From Hyphomonadaceae bacterium UBA7672 (GTDB lineage Bacteria; Pseudomonadota; Alphaproteobacteria; Caulobacterales; Hyphomonadaceae): 64,000 nucleotides of DNA. Made by a program: the position numbers and the translations under genes. The notes under the pieces are model-generated. The model saw nothing but the letters and a program-made list of their open reading frames with translations, searched no databases and was not told the origin of the DNA. The DNA is taken from positions 184,448 through 248,447 of the forward strand of contig DLHI01000035.1 of NCBI GenBank assembly GCA_002483135.1. Direction: 5' to 3'. Positions 8,770-18,378 of this stretch are shown here, one piece after another. How positions within the stretch are numbered: the first letter of the stretch is position 1; every line of letters starts with the position of its first letter.

Positions 8770-9396
8770 TCACCCCAAGTTCAACGGCGGAGCGATCCAT
8801 AGGAGGATGAATGCGCCGGCGAGGAAAGGCCCGAATGGCAAGGGCTGCGTCAATGCAACACGACCTCGCGCCAGGGCCAGCATCGCTACAACGAGAAGCG
8901 CGCCAACGGAGGCAGCCAGAACAACGAACGGGAGAGCTGTCCAGCCGAGCCATGCCCCCGCTGCCGCGAGCAGCTTTGCATCACCCCGGCCAAGCCCATC
9001 CCGCCCGCGGAGCAAGCGATAACCTTCCGCTATGGCGACGAGCCCGAGATACCCCGCTGCTGCGCCAAGCAGATGATGCGGTGCTGCACTCGCATCGATC
9101 ACTGTCCAGTAGAGGATTCCGCCGGCCACCATGGGGAGTGTGAGCAGGTCAGGGAGGCGATAGCGATCGATGTCGATCATCGCAGCCCACGCGAGCGTCA
9201 TGGCCAAAATCACGCCGGCCATCGGAAGCGGATTGTCGCTGCGGAGCAGCGTCAGCGATCCCAGCGCCATGCCGATGAGGATGGCGATCACAGCCTTCGT
9301 CGCCGGCAGAGACAGCGCAGACACAAATCCGCTGCTGGCGCGCCCAGGTGTTTGATTGTGAAGCCTTGAGTTCGCCTCGCCCGTCATGCGCCGCAC
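8770..9396 (-). CDS. Prepilin leader peptidase (A24 family), peptidase domain only
   Basis: A 208-residue integral membrane aspartyl peptidase. Catalytic aspartates are expected in the DIDRYRLPD motif (D75/D77) and in GRGDAK (D139), the two TFPP signatures. The N-terminal cytosolic methyltransferase domain of long PilD/GspO enzymes is missing, as in CpaA-like short forms. The nearby gsp operon on the other strand encodes five pseudopilins but no gspO, so this enzyme probably processes them (inference). The start is uncertain: ATGs at residues 1, 4 and possibly later all fit. Confidence 0.85.
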   Translation of the reverse strand: MRRMTGEANSRLHNQTPGRASSGFVSALSLPATKAVIAILIGMALGSLTLLRSDNPLPMAGVILAMTLAWAAMIDIDRYRLPDLLTLPMVAGGILYWTVIDASAAPHHLLGAAAGYLGLVAIAEGYRLLRGRDGLGRGDAKLLAAAGAWLGWTALPFVVLAASVGALLVVAMLALARGRVALTQPLPFGPFLAGAFILLWIAPPLNLG

Positions 9397-9708
9397 TTTG
9401 GATTGCTGGACTGCTGGATTGCTCAGTAGCCCGAATTGCGCGGCGACACGACGTCTGATTCCGGATCCGCCTAGGTTGTCGTTCGCAACGCGCTTGCGTC
9501 ACAAAACTGTATCCGAACTGTCAAGTTTGTTGCTCTGATACACCACACGAGAGGTGACGCTCCCGTACGCGAACGACATCTTCAGGAGTCGCGTGGCTGC
9601 GTGCCATTGTGTCATCAATCCGATAAGGTGACCTCCTAAGACCCCCTTCGTCATTAGCAGTCGGCTTCCGCACGCGGGAGCTGCGCACTCGGGCCGGAAG
9701 GGGACTTC
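9397..9708. other. Intergenic region upstream of the two-repeat lipoprotein
   Basis: No gene is supported in these 312 bases. They separate the divergent prepilin peptidase and lipoprotein genes and must hold both promoters, but I see no promoter or operator convincing enough to place. A Shine-Dalgarno-like GGAAGGGG lies a few bases before the lipoprotein ATG at 9709. Confidence 0.5.
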
Positions 9709-12528
9709 ATGAGAACGCTGACAGCGATTCGAGCGAGTTTTGTTGCGTTGATGGTGGCGACTGGCGCCTGCACGCAGGGCTCTGACATTGCCTCTCCTGG
9801 CGCAACCAATCCGGGCACGCCCCCGGGCGGCGGACCTCCGGGCGGCGGTGGTGGCGGCGGCGGTGGCGGCACTGCAACGTGCCCGTCGGGCACGACGAAT
9901 GCCGGCGCGCTCGGCACGCTGACGATCTGCAACCTCACCGGCGAAGTCCTCGCCAACACGACGCTCACCAACGTCGCCAACGTCGTCTACCGCCTCAATG
10001 GCCGCGTCGACATCGGCCGCGACATCGGCGCAGCCGGCACGCTGAGCACGGGCGTCTCCGCCACCCTCACGATCGATCCGGGCGTACGTCTGTTCGGTCA
10101 GGCCGCTGGCGACATGCTGGTCGTCAACCGCGGCAGCCGGATCAACGCAGTCGGCAATGCCTCGCAGCCGATTGTGTTCACTTCCCGTACTGATATCGAA
10201 GGCACGGCCAACGCCAACACGACAGATCGCCAATGGGGTGGGGTGATCCTCCTCGGCCGCGCGCCGATCCGCGGCTGCAACACCGCCGTCGTCCAGGGCA
10301 CGGTTGACTGCCAGAACGCCATCGAAGGCGTGACGGCCGCCACGGGCCGCGACGCGCTCTATGGCGGCGCCACGCCGGCCGACAACTCGGGCACGATGCG
10401 CTTCGTCCAGATCCGCTATCCCGGCGCCTTCCTCACCTCGGCGGCTGCCGGTGATGACCTCAATGGTCTCTCGCTTGGCGGCGTTGGCTCCGGCACCGAC
10501 ATCACCTTCACGCAGATCCACAACTCGGGCGACGATGGCATCGAAATCTACGGTGGCACAGTCAACCTGCGTAACATCGTAATCACCGGCGCGCTCGACG
10601 ACAGCCTCGACACGGATGAAGGCTGGGTCGGCAACGTGCAGTACGCCGTGATCCGCCAGTCGGTCACGGGACGCACGGGCGGCCCGGACCGCATGTTCGA
10701 ATGGTCCAACCGCTCGATCTCGAGCATCACGCCCGGCCCGCTCAATACCAACCCGACCATCTCCAACCTCACGATGATCGGCGTCCCGCAGAACGCCGCC
10801 GGATCCAACATCCAGGCGATTTCATTCAACAACACGGGCGGTACGCCGGGGGGCTCTGGCCGCGTGGTCAACGCGGTCATCACGGGCTCCACCACCTGCG
10901 CTGCGCTCGATACGGCAAACACAAGCCCGGCGCCGCGCTTCGACTCGGTGCTTATGGATTGCCCGACCCAGCCGAGCACGGCCTCGCTCGCAATCATCAA
11001 CGCGGGTACGAACAACACGACGACGACCGCCAGTTCGCTCTCCGGCCTCCTGCCGGGACCGGCCGAGCTTGCGCGTACGCCGTTCAACGCCACCACGCTG
11101 AACCCGTTCTTCCAGGCCGCCAACTACATCGGCGCCTTCTCGCCGACCGAGACGGCCTCCTCTAACTGGGCTGCCAGCTGGACGTTCAACCTGTTCCCGA
11201 ACCCTGGCTGCCCCTCGGGCACGACCGCGGGCGGCACGCTGAACGGACAGAACCGCTGCGTCCTTTCGGGCGTGGTTGCGGGCAACGTACGCCTCACGGC
11301 CGGCAACATCTACGAAGTCTCCAACCGGGTGGACGTGGGTGTTGATCGTGGCGCCGCCGGAACCGCAGGCGCCGCCGCCTCCCTCACCATCGATGCTGGC
11401 GTGACGATCTATGGCGACGCGTCTTCGGACATGCTGGTCGTGAACCGCGGTTCGCAGATCTTCGTGAACGGCACGTCGATCGCGCCGGTCGTGATGACCT
11501 CGCTTGCCGACGTCACGAACACGCAGTCGAACCCGCTCACCGCCTCGCGCGAATGGGCTGGTCTGGTCATCCTCGGCCGCGCTCCCATCAAGGGCTGCAA
11601 CACAGCTGTGGCCTCGGGCACGGTCGATTGCCAAAACGCCATCGAAGGCGTGACGGCCGCCACAGGTCGCGACGCTCTCTACGGTGGCGCGACGGCTGCG
11701 GACAATTCTGGCCGCATCACCTTCCTTCAGATCAAGTATCCGGGCGCGTTCCTGACCTCGGCAGCCGCCGGCGATGACCTCAACGGTCTCACGCTGGGAG
11801 CCGTCGGCTCGGGCACGCAGATCAGCAACGTCCAGATCCACAACTCTGGCGATGACGGTGTCGAGATCTTCGGCGGCAGCGTCAACATCCGCAACCTGAT
11901 CATCACGGGCGCGCTGGATGACTCCTTCGATTGCGACGAGGGCTACAGCGGCAACCTGCAGTTCGGCATCGTCGTCCAGGCCCTCACCCAGTCGGGCGGT
12001 CCGGATCGCATGATCGAGTGTTCGAACCGCACGGTTTCCTCGCTCAACAACGGCGCGGGTCTCAACACCTTCCCGACCCTGGCCAACTTCACCTTCGTCG
12101 GCATCCCGCAGAACTTCGCCGGCGCGAACATTCAGGGTCTCGTGTTCAACAACACGAGCGGCACGCCGGGCGGCTCAGGCCGTGTGGTCAACTCGGTTGT
12201 CCGTGGCTCCACGGTCTGCGCGGTTGCCGACACCGCCAACACGAGCCCGGCCCCGGTCTTCACCTCGGTCCTGATGGACTGCCCGACCCAGCCGAGCGCC
12301 ACCACGCTTGGCTACATCAATGCCGGCACGAACAACTCGACCACGGTCGCTTCCACGCTGACGAACACCTTCGTCAACGGCGCCACGGAAAACGCCCGCA
12401 CGGCCATCGACCCGTCGACGCTGGATTCCTTCCTGACGGCCACGACTTACATCGGAGCCGTTCGCAACAGCGCTGACACCTGGTGGCAGGGCTGGAGCTG
12501 CGGCCTGGCTGCCGGCTCGAGCTGCTGA
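9709..12528 (+). CDS. Surface lipoprotein with two tandem beta-rich domains
   Basis: A 939-residue protein with a lipoprotein-type leader (ALMVATGAC) followed by a Gly/Pro-rich linker. It then has two copies of a roughly 440-residue domain. The segment around GRAPIRGCNTAVVQGTVDCQ near residue 185 recurs as GRAPIKGCNTAVASGTVDCQ near residue 625. Shared motifs are DMLVVNRGS, ATGRDALYGG, YPGAFLTSAAAGDDLNGL, IHNSGDDG and SPAP-x-F-xSVLMDCPTQP. The regular NLRNIVITGA-type strands suggest a parallel beta-helix. It precedes a TonB receptor and the type II secretion operon, so it may be a secreted or surface-displayed substrate (inference). Confidence 0.82.
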   Translation: MRTLTAIRASFVALMVATGACTQGSDIASPGATNPGTPPGGGPPGGGGGGGGGGTATCPSGTTNAGALGTLTICNLTGEVLANTTLTNVANVVYRLNGRVDIGRDIGAAGTLSTGVSATLTIDPGVRLFGQAAGDMLVVNRGSRINAVGNASQPIVFTSRTDIEGTANANTTDRQWGGVILLGRAPIRGCNTAVVQGTVDCQNAIEGVTAATGRDALYGGATPADNSGTMRFVQIRYPGAFLTSAAAGDDLNGLSLGGVGSGTDITFTQIHNSGDDGIEIYGGTVNLRNIVITGALDDSLDTDEGWVGNVQYAVIRQSVTGRTGGPDRMFEWSNRSISSITPGPLNTNPTISNLTMIGVPQNAAGSNIQAISFNNTGGTPGGSGRVVNAVITGSTTCAALDTANTSPAPRFDSVLMDCPTQPSTASLAIINAGTNNTTTTASSLSGLLPGPAELARTPFNATTLNPFFQAANYIGAFSPTETASSNWAASWTFNLFPNPGCPSGTTAGGTLNGQNRCVLSGVVAGNVRLTAGNIYEVSNRVDVGVDRGAAGTAGAAASLTIDAGVTIYGDASSDMLVVNRGSQIFVNGTSIAPVVMTSLADVTNTQSNPLTASREWAGLVILGRAPIKGCNTAVASGTVDCQNAIEGVTAATGRDALYGGATAADNSGRITFLQIKYPGAFLTSAAAGDDLNGLTLGAVGSGTQISNVQIHNSGDDGVEIFGGSVNIRNLIITGALDDSFDCDEGYSGNLQFGIVVQALTQSGGPDRMIECSNRTVSSLNNGAGLNTFPTLANFTFVGIPQNFAGANIQGLVFNNTSGTPGGSGRVVNSVVRGSTVCAVADTANTSPAPVFTSVLMDCPTQPSATTLGYINAGTNNSTTVASTLTNTFVNGATENARTAIDPSTLDSFLTATTYIGAVRNSADTWWQGWSCGLAAGSSC

Positions 12529-12540
12529 TCCTCGCGTAAG

Positions 12541-12564
12541 GGGCGGCGTCCGCGGACGCCGCCC
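12541..12564 (+). terminator. Palindromic stem-loop between lipoprotein and TonB receptor genes
   Basis: Perfect GC-rich palindrome of 24 bases (half GGGCGGCGTCC) just after the lipoprotein stop and about 24-36 bases before the receptor start. No clear T-run follows, so it may act as an attenuator or as an mRNA-stabilising structure giving more lipoprotein than receptor, rather than a full terminator. Confidence 0.6.
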
Positions 12565-12599
12565 GCTACCGCTCCAGACCTTCGATTATGGGAACGCCG

Positions 12600-15224
12600 A
12601 TGGCCCTCAAAGCTCTTCTCTTCAACCGCGCACTGCTGTTGACGACCTTTCTGATCTCGCCCCAAATTGCGCTCGCGCAGGAGCCGGTCACAGCGCAGAA
12701 TCCCGCTGACCAGCCGCCGGAAGACGAGGCGGACTCCGAAGAAGATCGCGACGTCGTCGTGGTGCTGGGGGAATTCATCCCCGAGCCGATGCGCGAAACA
12801 TCGGAAGTGGCGGCCTTCCTGTCCAGCGAAGACCTCGCCCGCACAGGCGACGACAACGCTGCCGCCGCACTGACGCGTCTCACCGGCCTGTCTGTCGTGC
12901 AAGGGCGCTTCGTGTATGTGCGCGGCCTTGGCGACCGCTATTCGTCGGCGCTGCTCAACGGTTCGCCGCTGCCCAGCCCGGAGCCGCTGCGCCGCCAGGT
13001 TCCGCTTGACCTGTTCCCGTCGAACATCCTCGACGGAGCCACGGTGCAGAAGACTTACTCCCCGAACTATCCCGGCGAATTCGGCGGCGGCATCATCGAT
13101 CTCAAGACGCTCCGCATCCCGGTCTATCCCTTCCTGAATACGAAGGTCGGCACGGCCTGGTCGACCGAATCGACCTATCGGCGCGGCACGGTTTATCGCG
13201 GCAGCGATCTCGACTGGCTGGGCATGGACGACCATGTCCGTCCGATCCCCGGCGCCTTGACCTGGGCGGTCAACCAGAACCTGCAGATCAACGACGCCAA
13301 CTTCTCCGACGACGAGCTCGAGCAGGTCGGCGAAAGCCTCGCCAACTCGCCGGTCAACGTGCTCTTCGCGGAAGACCTGCTCCCCGACTTCGAACTCGAG
13401 GCCACCGCCGGAACTGCCATCGATGGCGATGACTATACCCTCGGCCTCGTCGGCGTTGTCGGTTACGAGAATTCCTGGCGCACCCGCCGCGCCCATCGCG
13501 AGGAAGTCGTGGGCAACTCCCTGACTTCCGACCTTCAGACCAATACGACGGTTGGCGATGTCGTACTCAACGCATTCGCCAGCGCCAGCCTCGATATGAC
13601 GGACCACAACATCACGGCGAGCGGGCTGCTGGTCCGGTCGACGTCGAAATACGCCCAGATCGAGCAGGGCACCGACTTCGACGCGCCGGGCGCTGATCTC
13701 GGCGAGAACGTCCGCACGGAAGCGACCGCCTGGTACGAGCGCCAGCTTGGTTCGTTCCAGCTGGCCGGCGAGCACACCTTCGACGCGCTTCAGTTCGACT
13801 GGCGCACGGCCTTCGCCCGTTCGACGCGCAGCGCTCCCTACGAGCGCGAGATCCGCTACGACATCGTCAACGGCACGCCGATCTTCGGCGGCGGCGGCGG
13901 TCTTGGCAACCGGATCCGCTTCTCGCAGCTGGCTGATGAAGTCGCAAGCGCCGGGTTCGATGCCGCCTACACGCTGCCGATCGGTGAGAACCGCGATGCA
14001 GTCTTCTCGGCCGGCGCCGTCTATTCCAACTCGATCCGCGATTTCAAACTGCTGCAGTTCGCCTGGACCGGCCCGCGCGGACCGACCCCCAACGACGTGC
14101 TGACGGCGCGTGTCGACTATCTCCTGTCGCCTGACAACATCGATCCGCAGCGGTTCGTGCTCAACGAGTTCACCGGCCCGGACGACAGCTACAAGGGCCG
14201 CCTCACCAATACGGGCGCCTATGTCGCCGCAGATATTGAGGTGATTCCGCTGGTGCGCGCCTCGGTCGGCGTCCGCTACGAGGATACCGTTGAGGAAGTT
14301 CGCACCTATAACCGCTTCGGTCTGCCGTCGGCGGCGCCTGTGTCGCTTTCGAACGAGTACTGGCTCCCTGCTGCTACTTTCACATGGAACTTTGCGGAAG
14401 ACCTGCAGCTCCGCCTCGGTTACTCGCAGACCATCGCGCGTCCGCAGTTCCGCGAACTTGCGCGTACGCCCTTCATCGACCCCGACACCGACCGTGTCTA
14501 CGAAGGCAACCCCTTCTTGGTCGATACTGAGTTCACCAACTACGACGCGCGCCTCGAATACTACTTCGACGAAGGCCAGTTCGTGACGCTTGGCGCCTTC
14601 TACAAGGAAGTGACCAACCCGATCGAGGAGGTGGTCATCCGCGTCGACCGTTACCAGACGCGCTTCATCAACGCGCCGGCGGCGACGCTGGCGGGTGGAG
14701 AATTCGAGTACAAGCTGCTGTTCGACATGCCCTTCCAGTTCGGCGTTCTCGATGACGCCAAGTGGTTGTTCCAGACGAACTACACGTACACGATGTCGGA
14801 AGTTGAAGCTGGGCCGGGCACCACGGTTATCAGCCCGATCACCTTCCTCCCGGTTCCCTCGTCGTTCTTCGAACTCGACGGAACCCAGCTGCAGGGCTCG
14901 CCTGAGCATATCCTCAACGCCCAGTTCGGTTACGAGACGCCGTACTCGCAGATGACGCTGATCCTCGGCTGGACCGACGATCGCATCCTCCGCCGCGGGC
15001 AGGGCAGCGTGGAGCCGGTGTACGATCACTCCGGCATCAACGTCGACCTCGTCTACAAACACACGCTCCAGTGGGGCGAAAACGACCTGACGCTGACGCT
15101 GGCCGGACGCAATCTCGGCGGCGCGGTGTACGAGGAATACCAGATCTACGATCGCGGTCGTAACGAGGTGGATCGCTACCCGCGCGGACAGGTCTTCTCG
15201 GCGAGCATCGCTGCCGAGTTCTAG
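12600..15224 (+). CDS. TonB-dependent outer-membrane receptor
   Basis: About 874 residues with a signal peptide (MALKALLFNRALLLTTFLISPQIALAQ). The plug domain contains VVQGRFVYVRGLGDRYSSALLNG and FPSNILDGATVQKTYSPNYPGEFGGG. The beta-barrel follows, ending in an aromatic C-terminus (FSASIAAEF) typical of outer-membrane barrels. The substrate is unknown. An in-frame ATG at 12588 would add MGTP; the 12600 start is chosen because it gives a standard leader. It lies between a large lipoprotein and the T2SS operon, a context seen in Caulobacterales where secreted enzymes and receptors work together in nutrient capture. Confidence 0.9.
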   Translation: MALKALLFNRALLLTTFLISPQIALAQEPVTAQNPADQPPEDEADSEEDRDVVVVLGEFIPEPMRETSEVAAFLSSEDLARTGDDNAAAALTRLTGLSVVQGRFVYVRGLGDRYSSALLNGSPLPSPEPLRRQVPLDLFPSNILDGATVQKTYSPNYPGEFGGGIIDLKTLRIPVYPFLNTKVGTAWSTESTYRRGTVYRGSDLDWLGMDDHVRPIPGALTWAVNQNLQINDANFSDDELEQVGESLANSPVNVLFAEDLLPDFELEATAGTAIDGDDYTLGLVGVVGYENSWRTRRAHREEVVGNSLTSDLQTNTTVGDVVLNAFASASLDMTDHNITASGLLVRSTSKYAQIEQGTDFDAPGADLGENVRTEATAWYERQLGSFQLAGEHTFDALQFDWRTAFARSTRSAPYEREIRYDIVNGTPIFGGGGGLGNRIRFSQLADEVASAGFDAAYTLPIGENRDAVFSAGAVYSNSIRDFKLLQFAWTGPRGPTPNDVLTARVDYLLSPDNIDPQRFVLNEFTGPDDSYKGRLTNTGAYVAADIEVIPLVRASVGVRYEDTVEEVRTYNRFGLPSAAPVSLSNEYWLPAATFTWNFAEDLQLRLGYSQTIARPQFRELARTPFIDPDTDRVYEGNPFLVDTEFTNYDARLEYYFDEGQFVTLGAFYKEVTNPIEEVVIRVDRYQTRFINAPAATLAGGEFEYKLLFDMPFQFGVLDDAKWLFQTNYTYTMSEVEAGPGTTVISPITFLPVPSSFFELDGTQLQGSPEHILNAQFGYETPYSQMTLILGWTDDRILRRGQGSVEPVYDHSGINVDLVYKHTLQWGENDLTLTLAGRNLGGAVYEEYQIYDRGRNEVDRYPRGQVFSASIAAEF

Positions 15225-15235
15225 GACGCGGATCT

Positions 15236-15271
15236 CCTGAGGCGGGACTGGACGCAGCGTTCCGCCTCAGG
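15236..15271 (+). terminator. Stem-loop terminator after TonB receptor
   Basis: A 10-bp perfect stem (CCTGAGGCGG at 15236-15245 and its complement at 15262-15271), extended by further weak pairs, begins 12 bases after the receptor stop. It likely ends the lipoprotein/receptor transcript before the gsp operon promoter. Confidence 0.75.
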
Positions 15272-15324
15272 TGCGTCTCCTTCTTGGGCAGATGTTACGA
15301 GTGCGCAAAAGACGCATGCTGCGC

Positions 15325-15369
15325 CTGTGTGACAATGCAGCCCTCTTGTCGCGGATGGCTGTCACACAG
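15325..15369. promoter_or_regulatory. 10-bp inverted repeat upstream of gspC
   Basis: CTGTGTGACA at 15325-15334 is exactly inverted as TGTCACACAG at 15360-15369, with a 25-base spacer, about 110 bases before the gspC start and after the preceding terminator. It could be an operator for the secretion operon. No known regulator can be matched to it from sequence alone. Confidence 0.4.
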
Positions 15370-15477
15370 TCTTCGCAAATGTGATGTTAGTGCTTTCCTA
15401 TCCTGCAGGGGGGCTGAAGACGCAACAAAAGCGTCATGGCTTGCGGGCGGGTGTTGGTTGATGCGGTGCGGGTCGTC

Positions 15478-16377
15478 ATGAAAACGTCACACCCAATCGG
15501 TCGCACGTTTGCCGCTCGCTGGCGCGGCGGCGCCCTTGCGCTGATCCGCCCAGGCGCCGAAATGGCCCTTCTTGCCGGGGTCGCTATTGGATGCGCCCAG
15601 ATAGGCTGGCGCATCGTATCTCCGGAATTGCCCGACCTGTCCGTAAGCGATGTTGCGTCGGAGCCCGTGACCGAGGTCGCTACGTCTAGCCTTCGTTCTC
15701 CATTTGCGCCGATGCACTTCGCGGACGCGAGCGCGGCAAATTTCCAGGTTGATCTCAGCGGCGTCCGCGTCGTCGGCGTCCGCGTTGCTCCTCGAGCCGA
15801 AGACAGCGGCGCAGTCATCGTGCTTGGCGCGGGCGCACAGCGGTCTTTCCTGGTTGGCCATGAGATTATTGATGGCGTTCGTCTCGAGTCCGTCGAGGCC
15901 GCGCACATCGTAGTGTCCATGGGAGAAGACGAGCGGATCATCCCGCTTGAACGCGCAAGGCCCGCCGCCCCCTCGCTGGCGCTAGCATTAATGGGTCTGC
16001 CGCAACCCGAATTTGACGGTGCGCCGGCGACGTCGATGGCTTCAGCTGCGCCCGCCTGGTCGGGCGAGGGCGGGGCTGAGACCGTGTCGCTTCCGCTCGG
16101 CCGTGAGCAGGACATCGCCAGCTGGCTCCTGGCGACCAGTGCTCAGATCGAAACGCGCAACGGCGCGCCCTATGCTTGGCGCGCCGCCGCCTCGGCGCCG
16201 CGGCAGGTGATCACCGCAGGCGTTGAAGTCGGCGATCTCATTCTCTCCGTCAACGGCGCTGGCCCGAATACCGGCCAGTCCGAGCTTGTCTCCGCCGCAT
16301 CCGCCAGTCCGCTCACGCTCGAGATCGAGCGCAAGTCCGGCCAGCGCATCCGGCTCCAGGTTACGCGTGGTCTCTGA
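15478..16377 (+). CDS. gspC: Type II secretion system protein C
   Basis: A 299-residue inner-membrane T2SS component linking the secretin to the inner-membrane platform. One transmembrane helix (GAEMALLAGVAIGCAQIGW, about residues 25-43) is followed by a periplasmic HR domain (DLSGVRVVGVRVAPR...GAVIVLGAGAQRSFLVGHEI). A C-terminal PDZ domain (ITAGVEVGDLILSVNGAG) follows. The ATG at 15478 is chosen over an upstream one at 15436, which adds a non-homologous stretch. First gene of the gsp operon. Confidence 0.88.
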   Translation: MKTSHPIGRTFAARWRGGALALIRPGAEMALLAGVAIGCAQIGWRIVSPELPDLSVSDVASEPVTEVATSSLRSPFAPMHFADASAANFQVDLSGVRVVGVRVAPRAEDSGAVIVLGAGAQRSFLVGHEIIDGVRLESVEAAHIVVSMGEDERIIPLERARPAAPSLALALMGLPQPEFDGAPATSMASAAPAWSGEGGAETVSLPLGREQDIASWLLATSAQIETRNGAPYAWRAAASAPRQVITAGVEVGDLILSVNGAGPNTGQSELVSAASASPLTLEIERKSGQRIRLQVTRGL

Positions 16378-16380
16378 GTC

Positions 16381-18378
16381 ATGAAGTCTCTCATTCGCGT
16401 ATTCCTGGCCGCCACGGCGTGCGGTGTGGCTGGCGCTGGTTCACTCCAGCTTGCGCCGGCTTTCGCCCAGCAGGCTGACAACTCGGTCACGCTCAGCGAA
16501 GTGGACATCCGCGCCTTCATCGAGGACGTGGCCAACGTCACCGGTCGCACCTTCATCATCGACCCCCGCGTCACCGGCAAGGTCAGCGTCGTCTCCACAC
16601 GCCAGCTGTCGCCGAACGAACTCTTTCAGGTCTTCCAGTCGACCCTGCGCGTCCACGGCTTCGTCGCATCCCCGTCGGGCGCCAACACATACCGCATCAT
16701 ACCCGACGAGGTGGCTGCGCGCGAACCCGGCCCCGGCCCCGGCGGCGGCGCCGAGGCGGATCGCTATGTCACGCAGGTCTTCTCTCTGAAGCATGCTGAA
16801 TCGGAAAGCGTGGCCCAGGCCATCCGGCCCTTGCTGTCGCTTCGCGGGGCCGCAACCTCCGTTCGTCGCGGCAACTCGATCATCGTCGTCGACTATGGCT
16901 CGACCCTGCTGCGCGTCCGCGAAGTCATCCAGACGCTTGATCGCGACAGCACCGAACTGCGCACAATCCGCCTCACCAACACGTCCGCATCCGAGATGGT
17001 CCGCTCGATGCAGGCCATCATCACGGCCGATGGCGGCCCAGCCGTGCAGATCGTCGCGCTCGCCGCCGGCAACACCGTCGTCATGCGCGGCGAGCCGGCG
17101 CTGCTCGACCGCTATGCGCCGCTCCTGCAGGAACTCGACGTGCAGGCGGATTTCCGGCGTGGCGTCGTCGTGATCCCGCTCACCTACGCAGTTGCCGACG
17201 AAGTGCTGCCCATCCTCCAACAGATTTCAGCATCGATGGAAGGGCCGGCCGGCGCCGATGGCGCGCCTGCCGCCAACCGTCGCGCCAATATCGCGTCGCA
17301 CAAGGCGACCAATTCGCTGATCATCAGCGCCGACCCGGATGTGCAGGAAGCCCTCTCCGAAGTGGTCACCTCGCTCGACAAGCGCCGCCAGCAGGTGAAC
17401 GTCGAAGCCGTGATCGTGGAAGTGTCCGACACTGCCGCGCAGGAACTCGGCCTCCAGTTCCTCGTCGCCGGCGGTCAGGACAATGCCGTTCCCTTCCTCT
17501 CGACCAGCTACGGCAATTCGGCGCCGAACCTGCTCGCCGTTACCGGCGCCCTGATGACGGGCGACCAAGACACGTCCGACAATCCTGCGCTCGCGCAGCT
17601 CCAGCAGGCGGCTGTCTCCTCGCTGCTGGGTTCGACCGGGGGCCTGTTCGGTGTCGGCGGACAAACCGACGACGGCGCCATTCTCGGTCTGATCGTCAAC
17701 GCGCTCAAGGAAGACCGCGACAGCAACGTGCTCTCCACCCCTTCCGTGCTGACGCTCGACAACGAGAGCGCCTCCATCATGGTTGGCCAGCAGATCCCGA
17801 TCACCACCGGCGAGACGCTTGGCTCCGCCAACACCAACCCTTTCCGCACCATCCAGCGTGAAGACGTCGGCGTTCAGCTCGAAGTAACGCCGCAGATCAG
17901 CGACGACGGCGTCATCCGGCTCACAATCCGCCAGGAAGTCTCCAGCATATTCGGGCCGATAACATCGACGTCTACCGATCTCATCACCAACAAGCGCGAG
18001 ATCAACACGGTCGTCCAGGTCGACGCCGGCCAGATCATCGTGCTCGGCGGCCTGATCCAGGAAGACGTGCAGAAGACAGAGAGCGGCATTCCGGGGCTGC
18101 GCGATATTCCTCTCGTCGGCGGCCTGTTCGGCTCCACCGGAGAATCTCGCCGCCGCACGAACCTGATGGTCTTCCTGCGGCCCACCATCGTGAACACGCC
18201 GGAGCAGGCGCACGATGTAACGATGCGGCAGTATCAGGCCGTGCAGGGCTTCGATGGGCTCGATCCGCTGATCCAGCAGAAGGTCGAAACCGACTTCTTC
18301 AACTTCACCACCCAGCCGCCCGTCGCGCCGCCGTTGCCGGCGCAATCCGAAGCGGCAACACCGCCCGCCACGCAATGA
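16381..18378 (+). CDS. gspD: Type II secretion system secretin
   Basis: A 665-residue outer-membrane channel. A signal peptide (to about residue 30, PAFAQ) precedes the N0 domain (VTLSEVDIRAFIEDVANVTGRTFIIDPRV), N1-N3 repeats, and the secretin core with VLSTPSVLTLDNESASIMVGQQIPI and the signature GIPGLRDIPLVGGLFGS. The C-terminus is Pro/Ala-rich. It follows gspC by three bases, and its stop overlaps the gspE start (ATGA). Confidence 0.97.
   Translation: MKSLIRVFLAATACGVAGAGSLQLAPAFAQQADNSVTLSEVDIRAFIEDVANVTGRTFIIDPRVTGKVSVVSTRQLSPNELFQVFQSTLRVHGFVASPSGANTYRIIPDEVAAREPGPGPGGGAEADRYVTQVFSLKHAESESVAQAIRPLLSLRGAATSVRRGNSIIVVDYGSTLLRVREVIQTLDRDSTELRTIRLTNTSASEMVRSMQAIITADGGPAVQIVALAAGNTVVMRGEPALLDRYAPLLQELDVQADFRRGVVVIPLTYAVADEVLPILQQISASMEGPAGADGAPAANRRANIASHKATNSLIISADPDVQEALSEVVTSLDKRRQQVNVEAVIVEVSDTAAQELGLQFLVAGGQDNAVPFLSTSYGNSAPNLLAVTGALMTGDQDTSDNPALAQLQQAAVSSLLGSTGGLFGVGGQTDDGAILGLIVNALKEDRDSNVLSTPSVLTLDNESASIMVGQQIPITTGETLGSANTNPFRTIQREDVGVQLEVTPQISDDGVIRLTIRQEVSSIFGPITSTSTDLITNKREINTVVQVDAGQIIVLGGLIQEDVQKTESGIPGLRDIPLVGGLFGSTGESRRRTNLMVFLRPTIVNTPEQAHDVTMRQYQAVQGFDGLDPLIQQKVETDFFNFTTQPPVAPPLPAQSEAATPPATQ

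Noticed and set aside
9500..12000. Long minus-strand frames antisense to the two-repeat lipoprotein
   Set aside because: The two frames resemble each other only because the lipoprotein itself is internally repeated. There is no promoter or ribosome site.
12447..15062. An 871-codon open frame on the minus strand
   Set aside because: It lies antisense to the TonB receptor, whose signal peptide, plug motifs and C-terminal strand are clear. The antisense frame has the Arg/Val/Asp-rich composition of a GC-rich shadow.
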